Part shown: positions 24,351 to 36,744 of the stretch, one piece after another
Layout of the letters: each line of letters begins with the position of its first letter
Numbering within the stretch: position 1 is the stretch's first letter
DNA from: Haliotis asinina
Taxonomy: Eukaryota > Mollusca > Gastropoda > Lepetellida > Haliotidae
Length of the DNA stretch: 64,000 bases
Assembly (NCBI RefSeq): GCF_037392515.1
Contig: NC_090288.1
Location: 10,523,969 to 10,587,968, forward strand
Reading direction: 5' to 3'
Program-made: the position numbers and the translations under genes
The notes under the pieces: model-generated
What the model saw: only the letters and a program-made list of their open reading frames with translations
The model's database searches: none
Told to the model about the DNA's origin: nothing

Positions 24351-24619
24351 AACACTAACCGTGTGAAGCGTCGAAATCGGTCTTCAGATTTGCAGGTCGA
24401 ACACCGTACACAGTGAGTTTATTACCAACAGGGCATGCTAGTGGAAAGTACTTTATCATTGCACACATCAACGTATTTTAAGATGACACAGCTATTGCAG
24501 ATGGGTTTGTTTTACTTTATTTTCCAAAGGGATTGGTTTCGCAAATCTATGTGTAGAGTTATGTCCCTTAGTCGTGAAAGGATCATCCATGATCCCCTTC
24601 TTCCTACGTGAAGCTGAGT

Positions 24620-24764
24620 TGGTGGGGTGGCCTAGTCGTCATATATGAAGGTTTCGCCCGTCGCAGCAAAGACCTGGCTTCAGTCCCCACATGGATACAA
24701 TATGTACAGCTCATGCTTGATGTGATCCACAGTGATATTGCTGGACTACTGCTAACAGTGGCCT
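24620..24764 (+). repeat. SINE family A, diverged
   Basis: Head ggtggggtggcctagtcgtc, later gtgatattgctggactactg and ctaacagtggc. The tail is lost. Confidence 0.75.
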
Positions 24765-25253
24765 GAAAACGTCCAAGACGTAAAGCTAGCACGCTGAGTA
24801 AACTCTGTTACTCTTGTGTGACATGTCAGACACGCGGTAATGTGAATGACGTTCAGATCGTTGACGAAGGGGGCTGGGCTGGGTGGTGGTACCTCACAGC
24901 TGAAGGGTGAAATCATTTTTTTCAGAAATATTCCAATGTGTATCATGAAAATATAAAACACAGACAAAAATATATTTCTATGACGTAATATCATGTGACA
25001 TTGAGAAAGAGGTTTATTTTTTATTGAAATCAAGGGAATCCTTTTATGACGATTCGTGTCATTTGTGTTTTGGCTGTTGATATTCCAAAATTGAACATTC
25101 ATTTCTGTAATTGATAGAGTCTGGACAAGATATCCAGTGATTGCCTTCATAAGCATCGATCCATGAAATATCGATCCATGCAATGGACAACTTTCCTAGT
25201 TACATCTCATGTTCATATTCGTGTCGCTTCGTGAGATGTTCTATTTGATTAAG
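24765..25253. other. Anonymous sequence
   Basis: Minus strand open for 143 codons (24752-25183) with no domain. The start overlaps a SINE, so it is probably not a gene. Confidence 0.4.
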
Positions 25254-25400
25254 GGGCGATGGGGTAGCGGTTAAAGCATTCGCTGGGTTCGATTCCCCAA
25301 ATGGACTCTATATGTGAAGCTGATTTCAGGTGTCCCCCGCCATGATATTGCGGATGTATTGCTAAACGGGGCGGTAAAACTTAACTCACTCACTCACTCC
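25254..25400 (+). repeat. SINE family A, full length
   Basis: ggggtagcggttaaagcatt, gggttcgattcccc (B box), ggtgtcccccgccatgatat and the tail actcactcactcactcc. Confidence 0.9.
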
Positions 25401-26055
25401 ATCTGAGTACAATGCCCCGCCCATTCGTCAACATTCAGAATGCACAGGTGGAATGTTTAAGGAAAACCCGACTTAAACAAGTGAAACTGAAGCAGGTGTT
25501 AAATGGTTGTGTCATGCGCCAATTATAGTAACCTCGGGGTGACAGACTTGACTTTTATTATCTTTCTTGCGATAAAACTTGGGCGTTGCATGTTTACATG
25601 CCATTCATGAGCTAATGAGTTTATTTCTGCTGTTGATGGATGAGGGGAATGTAGCATTTTGTCAGTAAGAATAAAGTACAGCGATAAGTGGTATCGCGGA
25701 GAACTGAGTAGTTTTGACGTTCACTGTTTACACGTGGGATGACGGTGATTCATTTGAAACCAAAATGTTCGTATTTCTCTTCCGAGACCAATCGGCTCAT
25801 TCCTGTTACGGAAGGAGACGAGTGGTGCCGACTGTAACTATACATTTACGGATTACAAAAGATGGCATTGTGAGTGAAGTGTGTTTAAAATTTGTGAGTT
25901 ATATCAAGGTTTGCCTACTTAGTCGGGGAGAAATCTAGGAGTAGTGCAGGTCCTTGGCGTATATCTCTTTGGTGTACCACACCAGTGCGTGTTTGGAGAG
26001 GACAAACCATGAGTCAGGTGAAGTGCGATTATGGGATTCGAACCCATAATCATAA
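25401..26055. other. Anonymous sequence
   Basis: No gene. At 26029-26052 the perfect palindrome attatggg-attcgaa-cccataat looks like an isolated T-arm or a small hairpin. Confidence 0.4.
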
Positions 26056-26400
26056 TTAATTTACACAGTTAACAGATATATTGGTTAAAAAGGGCGCCAA
26101 AGACGCCAAGTACATTGACAGAGCGGTCAATCTTGGATATAGGTCGATGTTGATAACCAGACGAAGAGGAAGACAGATGTAGATAGGCCGAATGATGAAC
26201 AGTCTTTGATTCTTGTTCTTCGTTTTATGATGAAAAGTCAAGTGATTGTGATCAGTCAACACTTCAATTCTAGTAGTGGTACCTAGGTAGACTTCAAAAT
26301 GATGTAAGGCTAGTATAAGACAAAATGTCTCTTTCTCAATGGTTGAGTAATTTCTTTGATGCTCGTCAAACCTCTTGGAAAAATAACAAAACCTCCTCAA
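26056..26400 (-). pseudogene. Ty3/Gypsy RNase H fossil
   Basis: The minus strand reads CYFSKRFDEHQRNYSTIEKE, LILALHHFEVYLGTT and VLTDHNHLTFHHKTKNKNQR. These are signature phrases of the RNase H domain in Ty3/Gypsy pol. No LTRs or neighbouring domains were recognised, so it is an old isolated fragment. Confidence 0.85.
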
Positions 26401-26534
26401 AAGAAACAGTCTTACTAGTCAACGTTTGCACTTCAACATCCTCACCCTACGCACTAATAAGCTGCTCTCTGGAAAGAATGTGATCACCACAAACTATCAG
26501 ACTTATCAAAAAAGACCTGAAGAGCTTCCACTCT

Positions 26535-27064
26535 TTGAAGATAGGTGATCAGTCTCTACCTCACACAAAGAATGAACCATTAAAGTACCCATCAAATCAT
26601 AAATGGAATAATTCGGGCACAGAAGACTTGGAAGAAATGCCTTACGGCATTGAACGAGTCACTGCAAAAGAGGGAAAAATTCCCGAAAATTCATCCTCCA
26701 ACTTTTCAGTACGAAATGAACTCTCCGGCGAAACAGTGACAATTGGATCAGCACCAACTTTGGCCGCCATAATCAACAAATCGACACCCGGGTCTGGGGG
26801 AGAGTCAAGAGCACCAACTTTCACCTCACCTGTAATCAGATCTGAAGTCAAATTCACAAAATGGAGATGACATTACAGAAAATACACTCTCATAACAACT
26901 GTAACAGCAATGAATATGGAGCATGCATGGAGATGGACTCTCTTTGAAGGCGATGCTCCTGATACTCTGAAACTGGATACTTTCGCGTACTTTGGAAACA
27001 CAATGAAACAATTCTCTATTTTCAGGAATAAATGGAATTTTGAAAATGACATTCATGAAGATTT
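26535..27064 (+). other. Protein-like sequence of unknown origin
   Basis: A + frame over 26535-26870 (start MKIGDQSLPHTKNEPLKYPS) and the same frame beyond it (for example MEHAWRWTLFEGDAPDTLKL, ending before 27065) have protein-like composition over about 170 codons. No family recognised. It lies next to the Gypsy fossil but on the opposite strand. It may be a decayed element ORF or an old host pseudogene, and it is not intact. Confidence 0.3.
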
Positions 27065-27302
27065 AAGTATCTGAGTCATATTACAATAAGTACATTTTCA
27101 CATTGTGTCGGTTGTGGGCATGTTGATATTTCATACGTACGCCATCAAATATAATCTTTGAAGTAATACATTTCCAGTCAACGGGATGTAATGTTGGGTG
27201 ATAAACGTCTGTAAAGACTTATGAAAATGGCCTACTTGAATGACTGGGCACGAGAGATTTTAAACTGGCAGCGCATGTAGTATGCGCAATTAGAACTGTA
27301 CT

Positions 27303-27420
27303 GGACCCTTATAGTCGAAACATTTTGTTGCCCGAATTCTTCTCTTTGATTATAGTCAATGTGTTAAGAATGCGCTTAAGAAGTCTGTAGGTCTACGAAA
27401 GTTTCGAGAATAGCTGGCCT
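27303..27420. mobile_element. MITE-like element, TATTCTCGAAAC family
   Basis: The left end acccttatagtcgaaacatt and the right end tttcgagaatagctggcc are inverted relatives. The interior has ttaagaatgcgcttaagaag. Related copies sit at 31900-32123. Confidence 0.6.
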
Positions 27421-28531
27421 GGTTACTAATACGCTAGAAAATTCATCACAAAACCTTCTCCCAGGTTCTCTCGGGTGGATGGACACTATATCAGTTCCTA
27501 TAATGAATTCATTTTCTATAGTGATAAGGAAACAGGCCTGGGGACATCAGACCGTTGTCAGTGGCCTAAACAGGTAGAATTTGACACCGGTCGACTGAAT
27601 GAACGCTGACTTCTTGTTGGGACAAAAGTTGACTTTTTAAAAGTTCTTTTTAAAGTGTATAGTTTTACAAACTGTCTGGCCGTGACGTGTGTCAGTGGCA
27701 GCGCATAATTTACGGATATTTCTTATTTTAGAATGAAAGAGACTTTTGAAATTGTTAATCTACTGAGTATGGTATTTAATGTATCAGGGCTAAGGTTTCA
27801 CTGGCTCACTAATCCTGCACGTAACAGGTAATTCATCGATGTCGCTGCATGTCGTGTAGAGGACGTCTTGTGACAGGGCGAGTTTGTGATGTCGCAGTGA
27901 TAATGGATTTGCGGTAGCTGCAGCTCATTATGTTGACACTGTAGCTTCACACCTGTGCCCACCTGCTGTAAGATTTTAAGGCGTTTACTGCTTTTATATG
28001 GTAATTCATGATTAAAAACAACCGTTTCGTAGGACTTACATGCTGCGGTTAACCTCCTAAACATTTTTCACGAGGAACAGCTTGTCAAGATGACGAGAAT
28101 GCACTCAGTCTGCAAAACACGAGGACTATGAGAGCTGGATATTTGAGTAGAATTGCGACCAGAAAGGACCCGGTGCGAACCCTTTTAAACCAATCATTGG
28201 TATCCCACTATTCAATACGGCTACGATGACGAATGGTATCGTAATTGTGCGCTCGCTGGTTCACGCTGGTCCGTGTGGATATCCACAGTGCGAAAACTTT
28301 TATGTGTGAGCCCCGGCCTTGGTGTTTGATTTCGCAGATCGGTACAATATAAGCTGTTCACTGGTCACGAATGTTATTAGAGACAAAGAAGTACTGCCGT
28401 GAAGCACCAGAAGAGTTCGGAATTCTCAGCGGTGCACATTGAAAATAATGCATCTCCTGTAAGCGGGGTACATTGAAAATAATAGAATAGCGCTTAGCCA
28501 ATCAGAAAGCGATTGTGTGTGAGGTAAGATA
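27421..28531. other. Anonymous sequence
   Basis: No gene recognised. A minus frame of 88 codons at 27798-28064 lacks support. Confidence 0.4.
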
Positions 28532-28600
28532 ATGTGTGAAGCTCATTCCTGGTGAAATTTCCTAGAATGTTGCTATTAGCGACGTAAACTCACTCACTCA
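28532..28600 (+). repeat. SINE family A, 3' half
   Basis: gtgtgaagctcattcctggt, gaatgttgctattagcgac and the tail actcactcactca. Confidence 0.75.
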
Positions 28601-28718
28601 TACATGCTAAGCTACCTTTTACTCACGCCAGTCTACTCATGTTTAATGACCAGACCAGCTTTTCATATAGCAGTCATATCACTTCGAGGATACCCCAGTG
28701 CTTTAACATAAACTAGAC

Positions 28719-28914
28719 GTGCTTATCGTAAGAGGCGATCAGGTGGTCAGGCTCGATGACTTAGTTGACACGTGTCATCGTGTCCCAATTGCCTAGATCG
28801 ATGATCGTGCTATTGATCACTGGATTGACTGCTCCAGACTCGACTTTTTACAGACCACCTCTATATAGCTGGAATATTACTGAGTGCGGCGTAAAAGTAA
28901 ACTCATTCACTCAC
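28719..28914 (+). repeat. SINE family B, 5'-truncated
   Basis: gtgcttatcgtaagaggcga, gttgacacgtgtcatcgtgt, tagctggaatattactgagt and the tail actcattcactcac. Confidence 0.85.
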
Positions 28915-29526
28915 TTTAACATTAACTTAAGATCACGTTGCTTAGATTTCTTTGTAAAGCGGGGTCCGGTAATGGACAGTGAAATGTATAAGAACGAGTT
29001 TATGTCTCTCGCTGTGTTTTGTCCCTGAACCCGACTAACCCATTTCACAGGGACCAGGATTATTCATGCTCACCGTCATGAAGGCTAACAATGCTGACTA
29101 TTTTGTACACCACACTACACATTCCGGTGAGTTGTTTCATGCATATCCCGCTCTGACCTCGCCCATGACAATTCATTCGTCACGGGCGTACGCGTAAGAC
29201 CGTCAGCCGTTGTCTTCTGAGGCAAGGTGTACCCTCCCATTGAGCTAATTTACAAACATAAATATTTGAGGACCAGTTGTGTGACTTGATTATGACAAGC
29301 ACCCAGCCAATTATCTAAGTCAACTTGATGGATATTTGGAAAGTACACAGCGATCTTAAGAGGCATGGATCGCTGCTGTAAGTTCGTAAGTACGAAGAGT
29401 TGCGTCCCTTAGCTGCACGAGTATGCGCTGACTGAATCCCTAAATTGCCTTTCTCACCCCACAGTGAGATATACGGTACATTGTCGACCTGCTATTATTC
29501 CATTGCGTATGTCCTGTACAATTATG
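28915..29526. other. Anonymous sequence
   Basis: Nothing recognised. Confidence 0.4.
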
Positions 29527-29684
29527 TGGCGGTAGGGTAGCCTAGTGGTTAAAGCTTTCCGTCGTGCCGTCGGTTCGATTCCCCAGACGCATACAATGTG
29601 TGAATCCCATTTCTAGCGTTCCCGCCGTGATATTTCCGGAATATTGCTGAAGATGGCATACAGCCATACTTACTCCGTCACTCC
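29527..29684 (+). repeat. SINE family A, full length
   Basis: cggtagggtagcctagtggt, cggttcgattccccag, gttcccgccgtgatatttcc and a decayed tail. Confidence 0.9.
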
Positions 29685-30103
29685 TATGAAATATAACCTT
29701 TGATGTGACATATTCCTAGTCAGCAAGGTGTATTTTCGTGTTAGTTATAAAAGTCGAACGACAATCTGTAATTCGTAATCAATTTTCAAAAACAAACGTG
29801 CATAGGTGCACGAAAAAAGTTTAAAACGGATCCAGTGACGTCTGCAGTAAAATATGATCCTGACTACATTAAATGGATACAATTTATATGAGTCTGTTTG
29901 CTCCACGTTGTACATCACCCGGGGCGGCTTTTAACGGAGACCAGTTGCACCTCGGCGAGTACAGATTTGTTGAAGGTTTGTCAACAAGAACAAATATCTG
30001 CGGTAGAGTATCACTTGTCCATGCTTATTTCAATACAAATATCGCCATCTGTATGCTCTGAACATGCAATATGGAACAAAGCGCGAGCCCCCCGATGTCT
30101 ATT
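29685..30103. other. Anonymous sequence
   Basis: Nothing recognised. Confidence 0.4.
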
Positions 30104-30852
30104 AAGGTCAGTTATTTAGGCTGGGGTAAGTCAGTTTAGATACACCTGGGATAATCTGTTTTAGTTATACGTGCGGTAAGTCAGTTTAGTAAGACCTGAG
30201 ATACGTCTGTTTTAGTTAGATGTGGGATTAGTAAGTTCAGTCAGACGTGAGATAAGTCTGTCTTAGACCTGAGGTAAGCGGGTTTCGTTGAACGTAGGAT
30301 AAGCCAGGTTTAGTTAGACGTGGGTAAGTCTGCTTTAGTTAGACGTGGGACAATATGTTTAGTTAAACATGGGGTAAGTCTGTTTTAGTTAGAAGCGAGG
30401 TGATCTGTTCAGTTAGACGTGGGGCAAGTCTGTTTTAGTGAGACTTGGGAAAAATCTGTTTAGTTAGATGTAGGATAAGTCTCTTGTAGTTAGATGGGGG
30501 AGAAGTCTGTTTAAGTTAGATGTGGGATAAGTCTATTTTAGTTAGATGTGAGATAAGTCTGTTTTTGTTAGAAGTGGGGCGATCTGTTTAGCTAAACGTG
30601 GGACAAGTTTGCTTTAGTGAAATGTGGGAAAATCTGTTTTAGTTAGATGTGGGATAAGTCTGTTTTAGTTAGATGTGGGAAAAGTCTGTTTTAGTTAGAT
30701 GTGCGATAAATCTGTTTTAGTTAGATGTGGGATAAGTCTGTTTTAGTTAGATGTGGGAAAAATCTGTTTTAGTGAGATGTGGGAAAATCTGTTTTAGTTA
30801 GATGTGGGAAAAGTCTGTTTTAGTTACACGTGGGATAAATCTGTTTTCGTTT
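30104..30852. repeat. 26-bp minisatellite, about 28 copies
   Basis: The unit is tgttttagttagatgtggga followed by taagtc. The copies at about 30640-30850 are nearly uniform, while those before 30480 carry more substitutions and one- to three-base length changes. There is no alternating unique spacer, so it is not a CRISPR-type array. Confidence 0.9.
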
Positions 30853-31396
30853 GACCACACTATGCTGTTGCAGTATCTGGTGGTGTGTATGTGGTTTTAC
30901 GTATCCCGGAATATGTATTTTACTTGTTTCAGTGTGCCAATTTAAAATAGTTGATACAAACTAAACAATAATTGATAACAGTTGAGTATGACTTGTACTC
31001 TGTCACTCTGTTGAGTCGGGTGGAATTTTAATTGCTTCGTATGGGGAATACATTATGCCGATCTTAAACGGGTTCAACTCACAAGATATGTAATATGTGA
31101 ATAATAGACTTGTACAATGAAAACATAAAACAGATGTTTCTCTCAGCAACTCGCAGTTCCTGGTTAATGGTATCCGGTTTAAAGGACTGCCCTGTATATA
31201 GGGCGGACCTTGAATGTACGTGCGATTCTGCATCCACGTGGGTGAGGCAAAGGTTATCACTGACCATTATCTCATCACAAAGTGACCGAATTCCAGGATA
31301 TTTATAATCAAGGTTGAGTATTATTTATGAAGTCTCTAAAATCGTAACATATACCCGTTCTCGTTACCACATTATAGATCCATAATCTGAACCACG
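30853..31396. other. Anonymous sequence
   Basis: Nothing recognised. Confidence 0.4.
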
Positions 31397-31440
31397 TCGG
31401 TGTGGTAGCATAGTGGATAAAGCGCTCGCTCGGCATGCTG
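31397..31440 (+). repeat. SINE family A, tRNA head only
   Basis: gtcggtgtggtagcatagtg and gataaagcgctcgctcgg, with no body after it. Confidence 0.6.
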
Positions 31441-31763
31441 TATTGTTTCCAACCAGTATCAACATGTAAGCATTATCAAAGACGTTTTCTATGGAACTCT
31501 CAATAGACTCACTATGTATTTGACATTCACCCGTTAGCTCATCTCAAACGACTTTGCTATATCTGTTTCTTGGAAGTTGATAAAGTCGATTCTTGGTATT
31601 TGTATTAATACTTGTATGAACTGATATATTTTAAAGTATTTTGAGAAAAATATACAAACTGAGAAAACTAGCGTCGCAGTGTCCCTTGTGTCCCATCATA
31701 TCCTACTTGTCCAAGGGCTAGTTGCATCGTAGGAAATCTGGAATTTACAAGTGCCTTCATTCA

Positions 31764-32180
31764 GATGAAGGTCCGGGTTAGTGGTCTTTCAGAAACCCGT
31801 GCTTGGCGAAAGCGGCGACTAAGGGGATCGGATGGTTTCAACCTCTGACTTCGTTGACACGTCATCGTACACGGTTCTGTGAATTAAAGTTAACCAGCTG
31901 GCTATTCTCGAAACGTCCTTAGCCCTACAGACTTCTTAAGCTTGTTCTTAACACACTGGGTTCGATCAAAGTTAAACATTCTTAGGGCTTGTTTCGACAT
32001 TAAGAGGCTAGCTATTCTGGAAACGTTCGTAGCTCAACGAACTTCTTAAACCCTTCACAACACATTGACGACGATCAAGGTTACGAATTCTTAAAGTTAC
32101 GAATGTTTCGAGAATAAGGGCCCTAATCCATACTCGATTGTTTACAGGCCATTTTGTTGTAGCTGTGGCTTTAAAAAGAA
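31764..32180 (+). repeat. SINE family B interrupted by MITEs
   Basis: The 5' part (gatgaaggtccgggttagtg to cgttgacacgtcatcg) ends near 31880. The 3' part resumes at about 32128 (tactcgattgtttacaggcc). The gap is filled by the two MITE-like copies at 31900-32123. Confidence 0.75.
31900..32123. mobile_element. Two adjacent MITE-like copies
   Basis: Copy one runs from ggctattctcgaaacgtcct to gcttgtttcgacattaagag. Copy two begins gctagctattctggaaacgt and ends gaatgtttcgagaataaggg. Each is about 110 bp with inverted ends related to those at 27303-27420. They stand head to tail inside a SINE. Confidence 0.65.
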
Positions 32181-33091
32181 CACGTTCATGTCAGGATATC
32201 GCTGAGTAGTAAACTAATTCAGCCTTCAACTCAGCCACGTACTTTTGACACGGTCCGCAAAGAGTATACAAACATCGATGATATATGTATGGAACAATTT
32301 CTCCGCGATAAGTGGATCACGTCTCCTTGGACTGTTTTGACTACACGCCACAAGTTGGTATCTTGGCAGAGTGAACAAAGACAGCCACTTGAAGACGCGA
32401 CAAGGGGCTTCATACTTTGGCCGTCTGTCTAATAACTTCATTAATATATTATCACATACATCACACACGTGACGTGGGAAGGGACCACGTGTGTTGAGTT
32501 ATATGTATGTATGAATGGTACAGGTGAGACCATGTCTATTTCATTGACGGACGGAACGTGCACATGTAAGTAGTGGCCTCGAAGTCAGGATATTAATACT
32601 ATTTCAGTTGCCTATCACGTGATGCGGAGCCCATCTGGAGTGAGTTTTATTTTTTACTACTCACCAATTGCTACTACTACCGCTGCAGTTGCTGCTGGTG
32701 TCACAATCACCAGATATAATGGTATAATGCTACTCTTTTCCCTGGTATATTGCGATAAGTAGCTTAAAACCAAACCCATTAAATATGCGCCTTACATGAA
32801 AAAAACCCACCCAAATATGAGCTGTTTTATAGCAGTGTAAGAAATAATGCCCATCCGACGGGATTTCTAACGGTCGGTCTAAATTTACAACTAGCCAGCC
32901 CGATGATCAGGTTAAAAATGTAGATGATATGTTCCAAACATGCGAGTGAAAATGGGAGTTATTTTCTTTGGATTGTCTAGTCTAAAAACATTTTGAAGTT
33001 ACCAGCATAGATGTCTGGCCGGTCTTTGGGGTTGATTCTTACACTCCGTATAGACTATTTGTGTTCTATATTCTACTTTCTTTTAAAAGTG
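32181..33091. other. Anonymous sequence
   Basis: Nothing recognised. Confidence 0.4.
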
Positions 33092-33338
33092 ACCCGTGAA
33101 GGTCCGGGGTAGAACAGGCCTTCATGCTTGCCATAAAAGCGACTGTGCTTGTCGTAAGAGGCAACTAACGGCTGGCTGACACGGTTGACACAGGTCATCC
33201 GTTCCCAATTGCGCAGTTCGATGCTCATGCTGTTGATCACTGGGTTGTCTGGTCCAGATTCGATTATTTACAGACCGCCCCCACATAGCTGGAATATTGC
33301 CGAGAGCAGCGTAAAAGCTAAACTCACTCACTCACTCT
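33092..33338 (+). repeat. SINE family B, full length
   Basis: Complete from acccgtgaaggtccggggta to aaactcactcactcactc. Confidence 0.9.
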
Positions 33339-33850
33339 CATAAAAATAAGATTTATACCCGGATGCTACTTCTAACAATTTGATCAATGTCGGGTGTCTC
33401 CTACCCCATACATTTTCTTTCCACCTGACCCTTGATCCCTGTACAGTTTAATCATCCCGGTAGCACCGTATACCAGTATGAAGCTGTGAATCAGATTACA
33501 ATAATCACGACATGGGCACAGCTGTGTAGTTCAACGTGGTGTACGTATCAGCAGTGGGATTTACAAGATGGGGCAGAACAATAGCTCGTCTGGACTGAAC
33601 AGGACAAGCATCTCTCCGTGTTACTGGGTGTGGCTGTACTTGGAGACGTCACAACGAAAGCCTTGATGAGTTAACGTTCAGGTCGCTTGACCTTGACATT
33701 GCCGTGGATTTTTTTTACCTATATGAACCACTCCCCTAATTTTGACGCAAAAATGAGGTTTAAGAACGTGGGTCAGGAAGAACAGAACCCAAACCGACCG
33801 CATAACGAGGGAACGCTACCTACTACCCATTCACTGTCTTTTGTTTTGTT
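33339..33850. other. Anonymous sequence
   Basis: Nothing recognised. Confidence 0.4.
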
Positions 33851-34073
33851 ACCCGTGAAGGTCCGGGTTAGAACATTGATCTTCAGAAACTCATGCTTGT
33901 TGTAAGAGGCGACTAACGGGCTCGGGTTGTCAGGCTAGCTGACTTGGTTGACACGTCATCGGTTCCCAAAATGCATAAATCGATGGATTGTCTGGTCCAG
34001 ATTCGACGATTTACGGACCGAGGTCATATAGCTGGAATACTGTATATGCGGCGTAAAACTTAACTCACTCACT
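33851..34073 (+). repeat. SINE family B, full length
   Basis: From acccgtgaaggtccgggtta to gcggcgtaaaacttaactca. Internal short deletion relative to 33092-33338. Confidence 0.9.
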
Positions 34074-36248
34074 TTCGTTTTGTTTGCTCTATATGACCGT
34101 TCTGAGATATCGTTCTAATTACCGTTCTGAGCTTTTGCAATTTTTTTTTCACATCCACCCGATCAATGCGTTAGTTTGGTTAGCTTACCCATGCACAATA
34201 AACAACATATAACACAAATAACATGGTGCGGATTTCATGTGTTAAATCAACTGACTCGGTAAGTGATCAAAACTAGTGACTGTATTTTAAAACAATGCTT
34301 ACATTCCACTGTCATAAAGAGGCGATTGCAAAGGCCTAAAACAACAATTACTCACAAAATATCATCCATGGACTCAAACAGACGCGGACGCTGTATCATC
34401 TCCAGCGCGGCTGACCGACAATCCGACTGGAGTCGTGTCTTTTCACACTCAGGTGCACGGTTCTCTATACCTGTCAGTGTATAGTATAGCAATGTGAGGC
34501 CCTAATACAACAACACTTGACCCGTGGTCAGTTACTGTCAGACAAGATTTAGCACAAAGCCCACGAGAGACCCTCCACGTCCCTGATATGCTAAAGGTGA
34601 CAGTTTTACAACGTTTAAGACGTTGAAGACGACGAACGACCCTCAACCCGTGTCTGTAACAGCCTCATCTGAAATGAAAGCCGACCCCTGGTGATCATAC
34701 CGTTAAGACCTGTATAATGAGGACAACCGTTCATTGGCCCAGGTTTTCTCCCAACCCAGTTTCTGTGTAAATGCTTTAAGCCACATCGGCAGTTTTGCAA
34801 CTAGTAGTATTCACGGGGACCATTTTCAGATGTTTTACGGCAGACCCAGCCATTCTACCTGTCAGAGTTCTGTCGAACTTGGTAAATACTTCCGTATGCT
34901 TACCTGGTTGAGTGAGTGAATGCTGCTTAATGCCGCTTCAACAATTTTGAATCTAACCGAATGCGTATGATGTTGGAGATCACAGTTTTGAAGGATTGTT
35001 TGACAAACATCCTGGTTTCCAAGTAAGACTACTTGAAATCTTTTGTGCCAAATTTCATCCTTGTACTGTGTTTCAGCATTATTCGGGAACTAAACCCCTG
35101 CCGTATGCGTACTTTGCGGACACACTAACAACCGTTCCAACCATTCTCGGAGTATCACACGAAACATCCCTGTATTTGTATTCGTGTAAACAGGGGCACC
35201 TTGCATTGTTTATGTCGACAGGTATTTATAATTTTTATAATGAAGTAGTTACTTTCCGTGCGACTGAATATTTTCGCTTTGTGTCTTGATATGAATGACT
35301 CTAAAGTCACATTTAAAAGGTTTTAAAGCTGTTTTAAAACATTAAACAAGGCGATAACCGAAGGATAAATTACATGGTTTCAGGAAGAGGATATAGCTAT
35401 AAATATCATCAGTTAGCCAAACCACCTTCGCCAACACCACTGAACGTAAAAGCCGCGTTAAAGTCTGATTCCTTTGCTTGTTTGGCAAAAAAATCACTTC
35501 CTGAAATGTTTAAATGGTAGAAACACAAAGACTCATACTAGGTCGATCTCAATAAATGCACTTGATTGCTTATGAATTTTTTATGAAGTGTTAAGACCCG
35601 GAAGGTAGACCTTGCCACATACTTACGAATCGAACACATTCCTAGAGCGATAACACTTCCATTCATTTTAGCGGAGCTATAAAGGGGGGCACTATCTGTT
35701 ATAATGGATTGGCATAAAAGGTTCTTATCAAACATATACGTCTCCAAAATCTCAGTGTTTGCACACAAAGCTGGCTTACATCACCCGACATACAAAAGAT
35801 TAGAACATATATTCATTTCACACAAACCTTTCTCAGTGGAATAATGATAAGGGTATCTTGCGATTCCTGGTATTCGTGGGGAGACGATTCTATCAGGAGC
35901 TGATAGCGAGATGGGAAGGAGCTGAGAAGACCCCTTGTTGCTGATGGAAAGCATAAACATGTATTTAGCTGGTTAGCCCCTCGTCAGTGCAGGGAACGAC
36001 AATCTTATCATATTCCATATACAATACTATCACAGTCTGAAAATGTTTGTCAATAAAAGAACACCATGATTGGACCCCACAATCGGCAAAGAGAAAGAAA
36101 GGAACGCGCCTGTTAATCACGCTAATATTCAGTGGATTACTCCGTCACTAGACGCGGTGTAGCAGTGTTAGAGAAACTCACATTTCACCATACAGGCAAG
36201 CAAAATTTGCATCGTGAAAAGCGAGGACATTGATACCTAGACACGTTG
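34074..36248. other. Anonymous sequence
   Basis: About 2.2 kb without a recognisable gene. A weak reversed SINE-tail relic sits at about 34910-34950 (gagtgagtgaatgctgctta). The SINE orientation changes here from + to -. Confidence 0.4.
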
Positions 36249-36303
36249 GTGAGTGAGTTTAGTTTTATGCCGCACTAAGCAATATTCCGCCTACATAGCG
36301 TTA
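36249..36303 (-). repeat. SINE family B, 3' fragment
   Basis: gtgagtgagtttagttttat, gcaatattccgcctacatag. Confidence 0.7.
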
Positions 36304-36744
36304 CTGTCAGCTTATGTTTCACATTTGCCAAATAAGTGCTTCAAATTATCTCATGTGAGTGATTTTGTTTTTGTTTGTTTTTTTTAATTATTATTATTGT
36401 GTCTTATAACCTATAAGTTAGGGTCGTTACAACTTTAATTTGTTCTATGGCTTTGCTTCCCAGGCTGATGACTTAACCCTACGGTATGTAACTTACTGCA
36501 TTAAGAAAGGACATTGTCTCTGTTCTGTGCTTAATCCCTATCTGGTGCCTCCTTACACAGTTCAAATGAATGTTGAGAGGTAGGCCTAGGTCCTGTATAT
36601 GTCTCGCACCGGGTCCTGTAACATGTCGACCAATGTCGAACGCATAGCAAACCAGTTTCTTTTTTGGAAAGCCCGATGTTAGCAACAATCATGTGTAAGC
36701 CCGGGCTTGTTTACAGTGATAGTTACGCCCCTGCCGGTTTATGA

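Noticed and set aside
24752-25183. 143-codon minus frame
   Set aside because: Starts in anonymous DNA, overlaps a SINE at its end, and has no domain or splice support.
30104-30852. CRISPR-like regular array
   Set aside because: Units are contiguous copies with no unique spacers, and the genome is animal. It is a minisatellite. The same holds for the 38-bp and 61-bp arrays.
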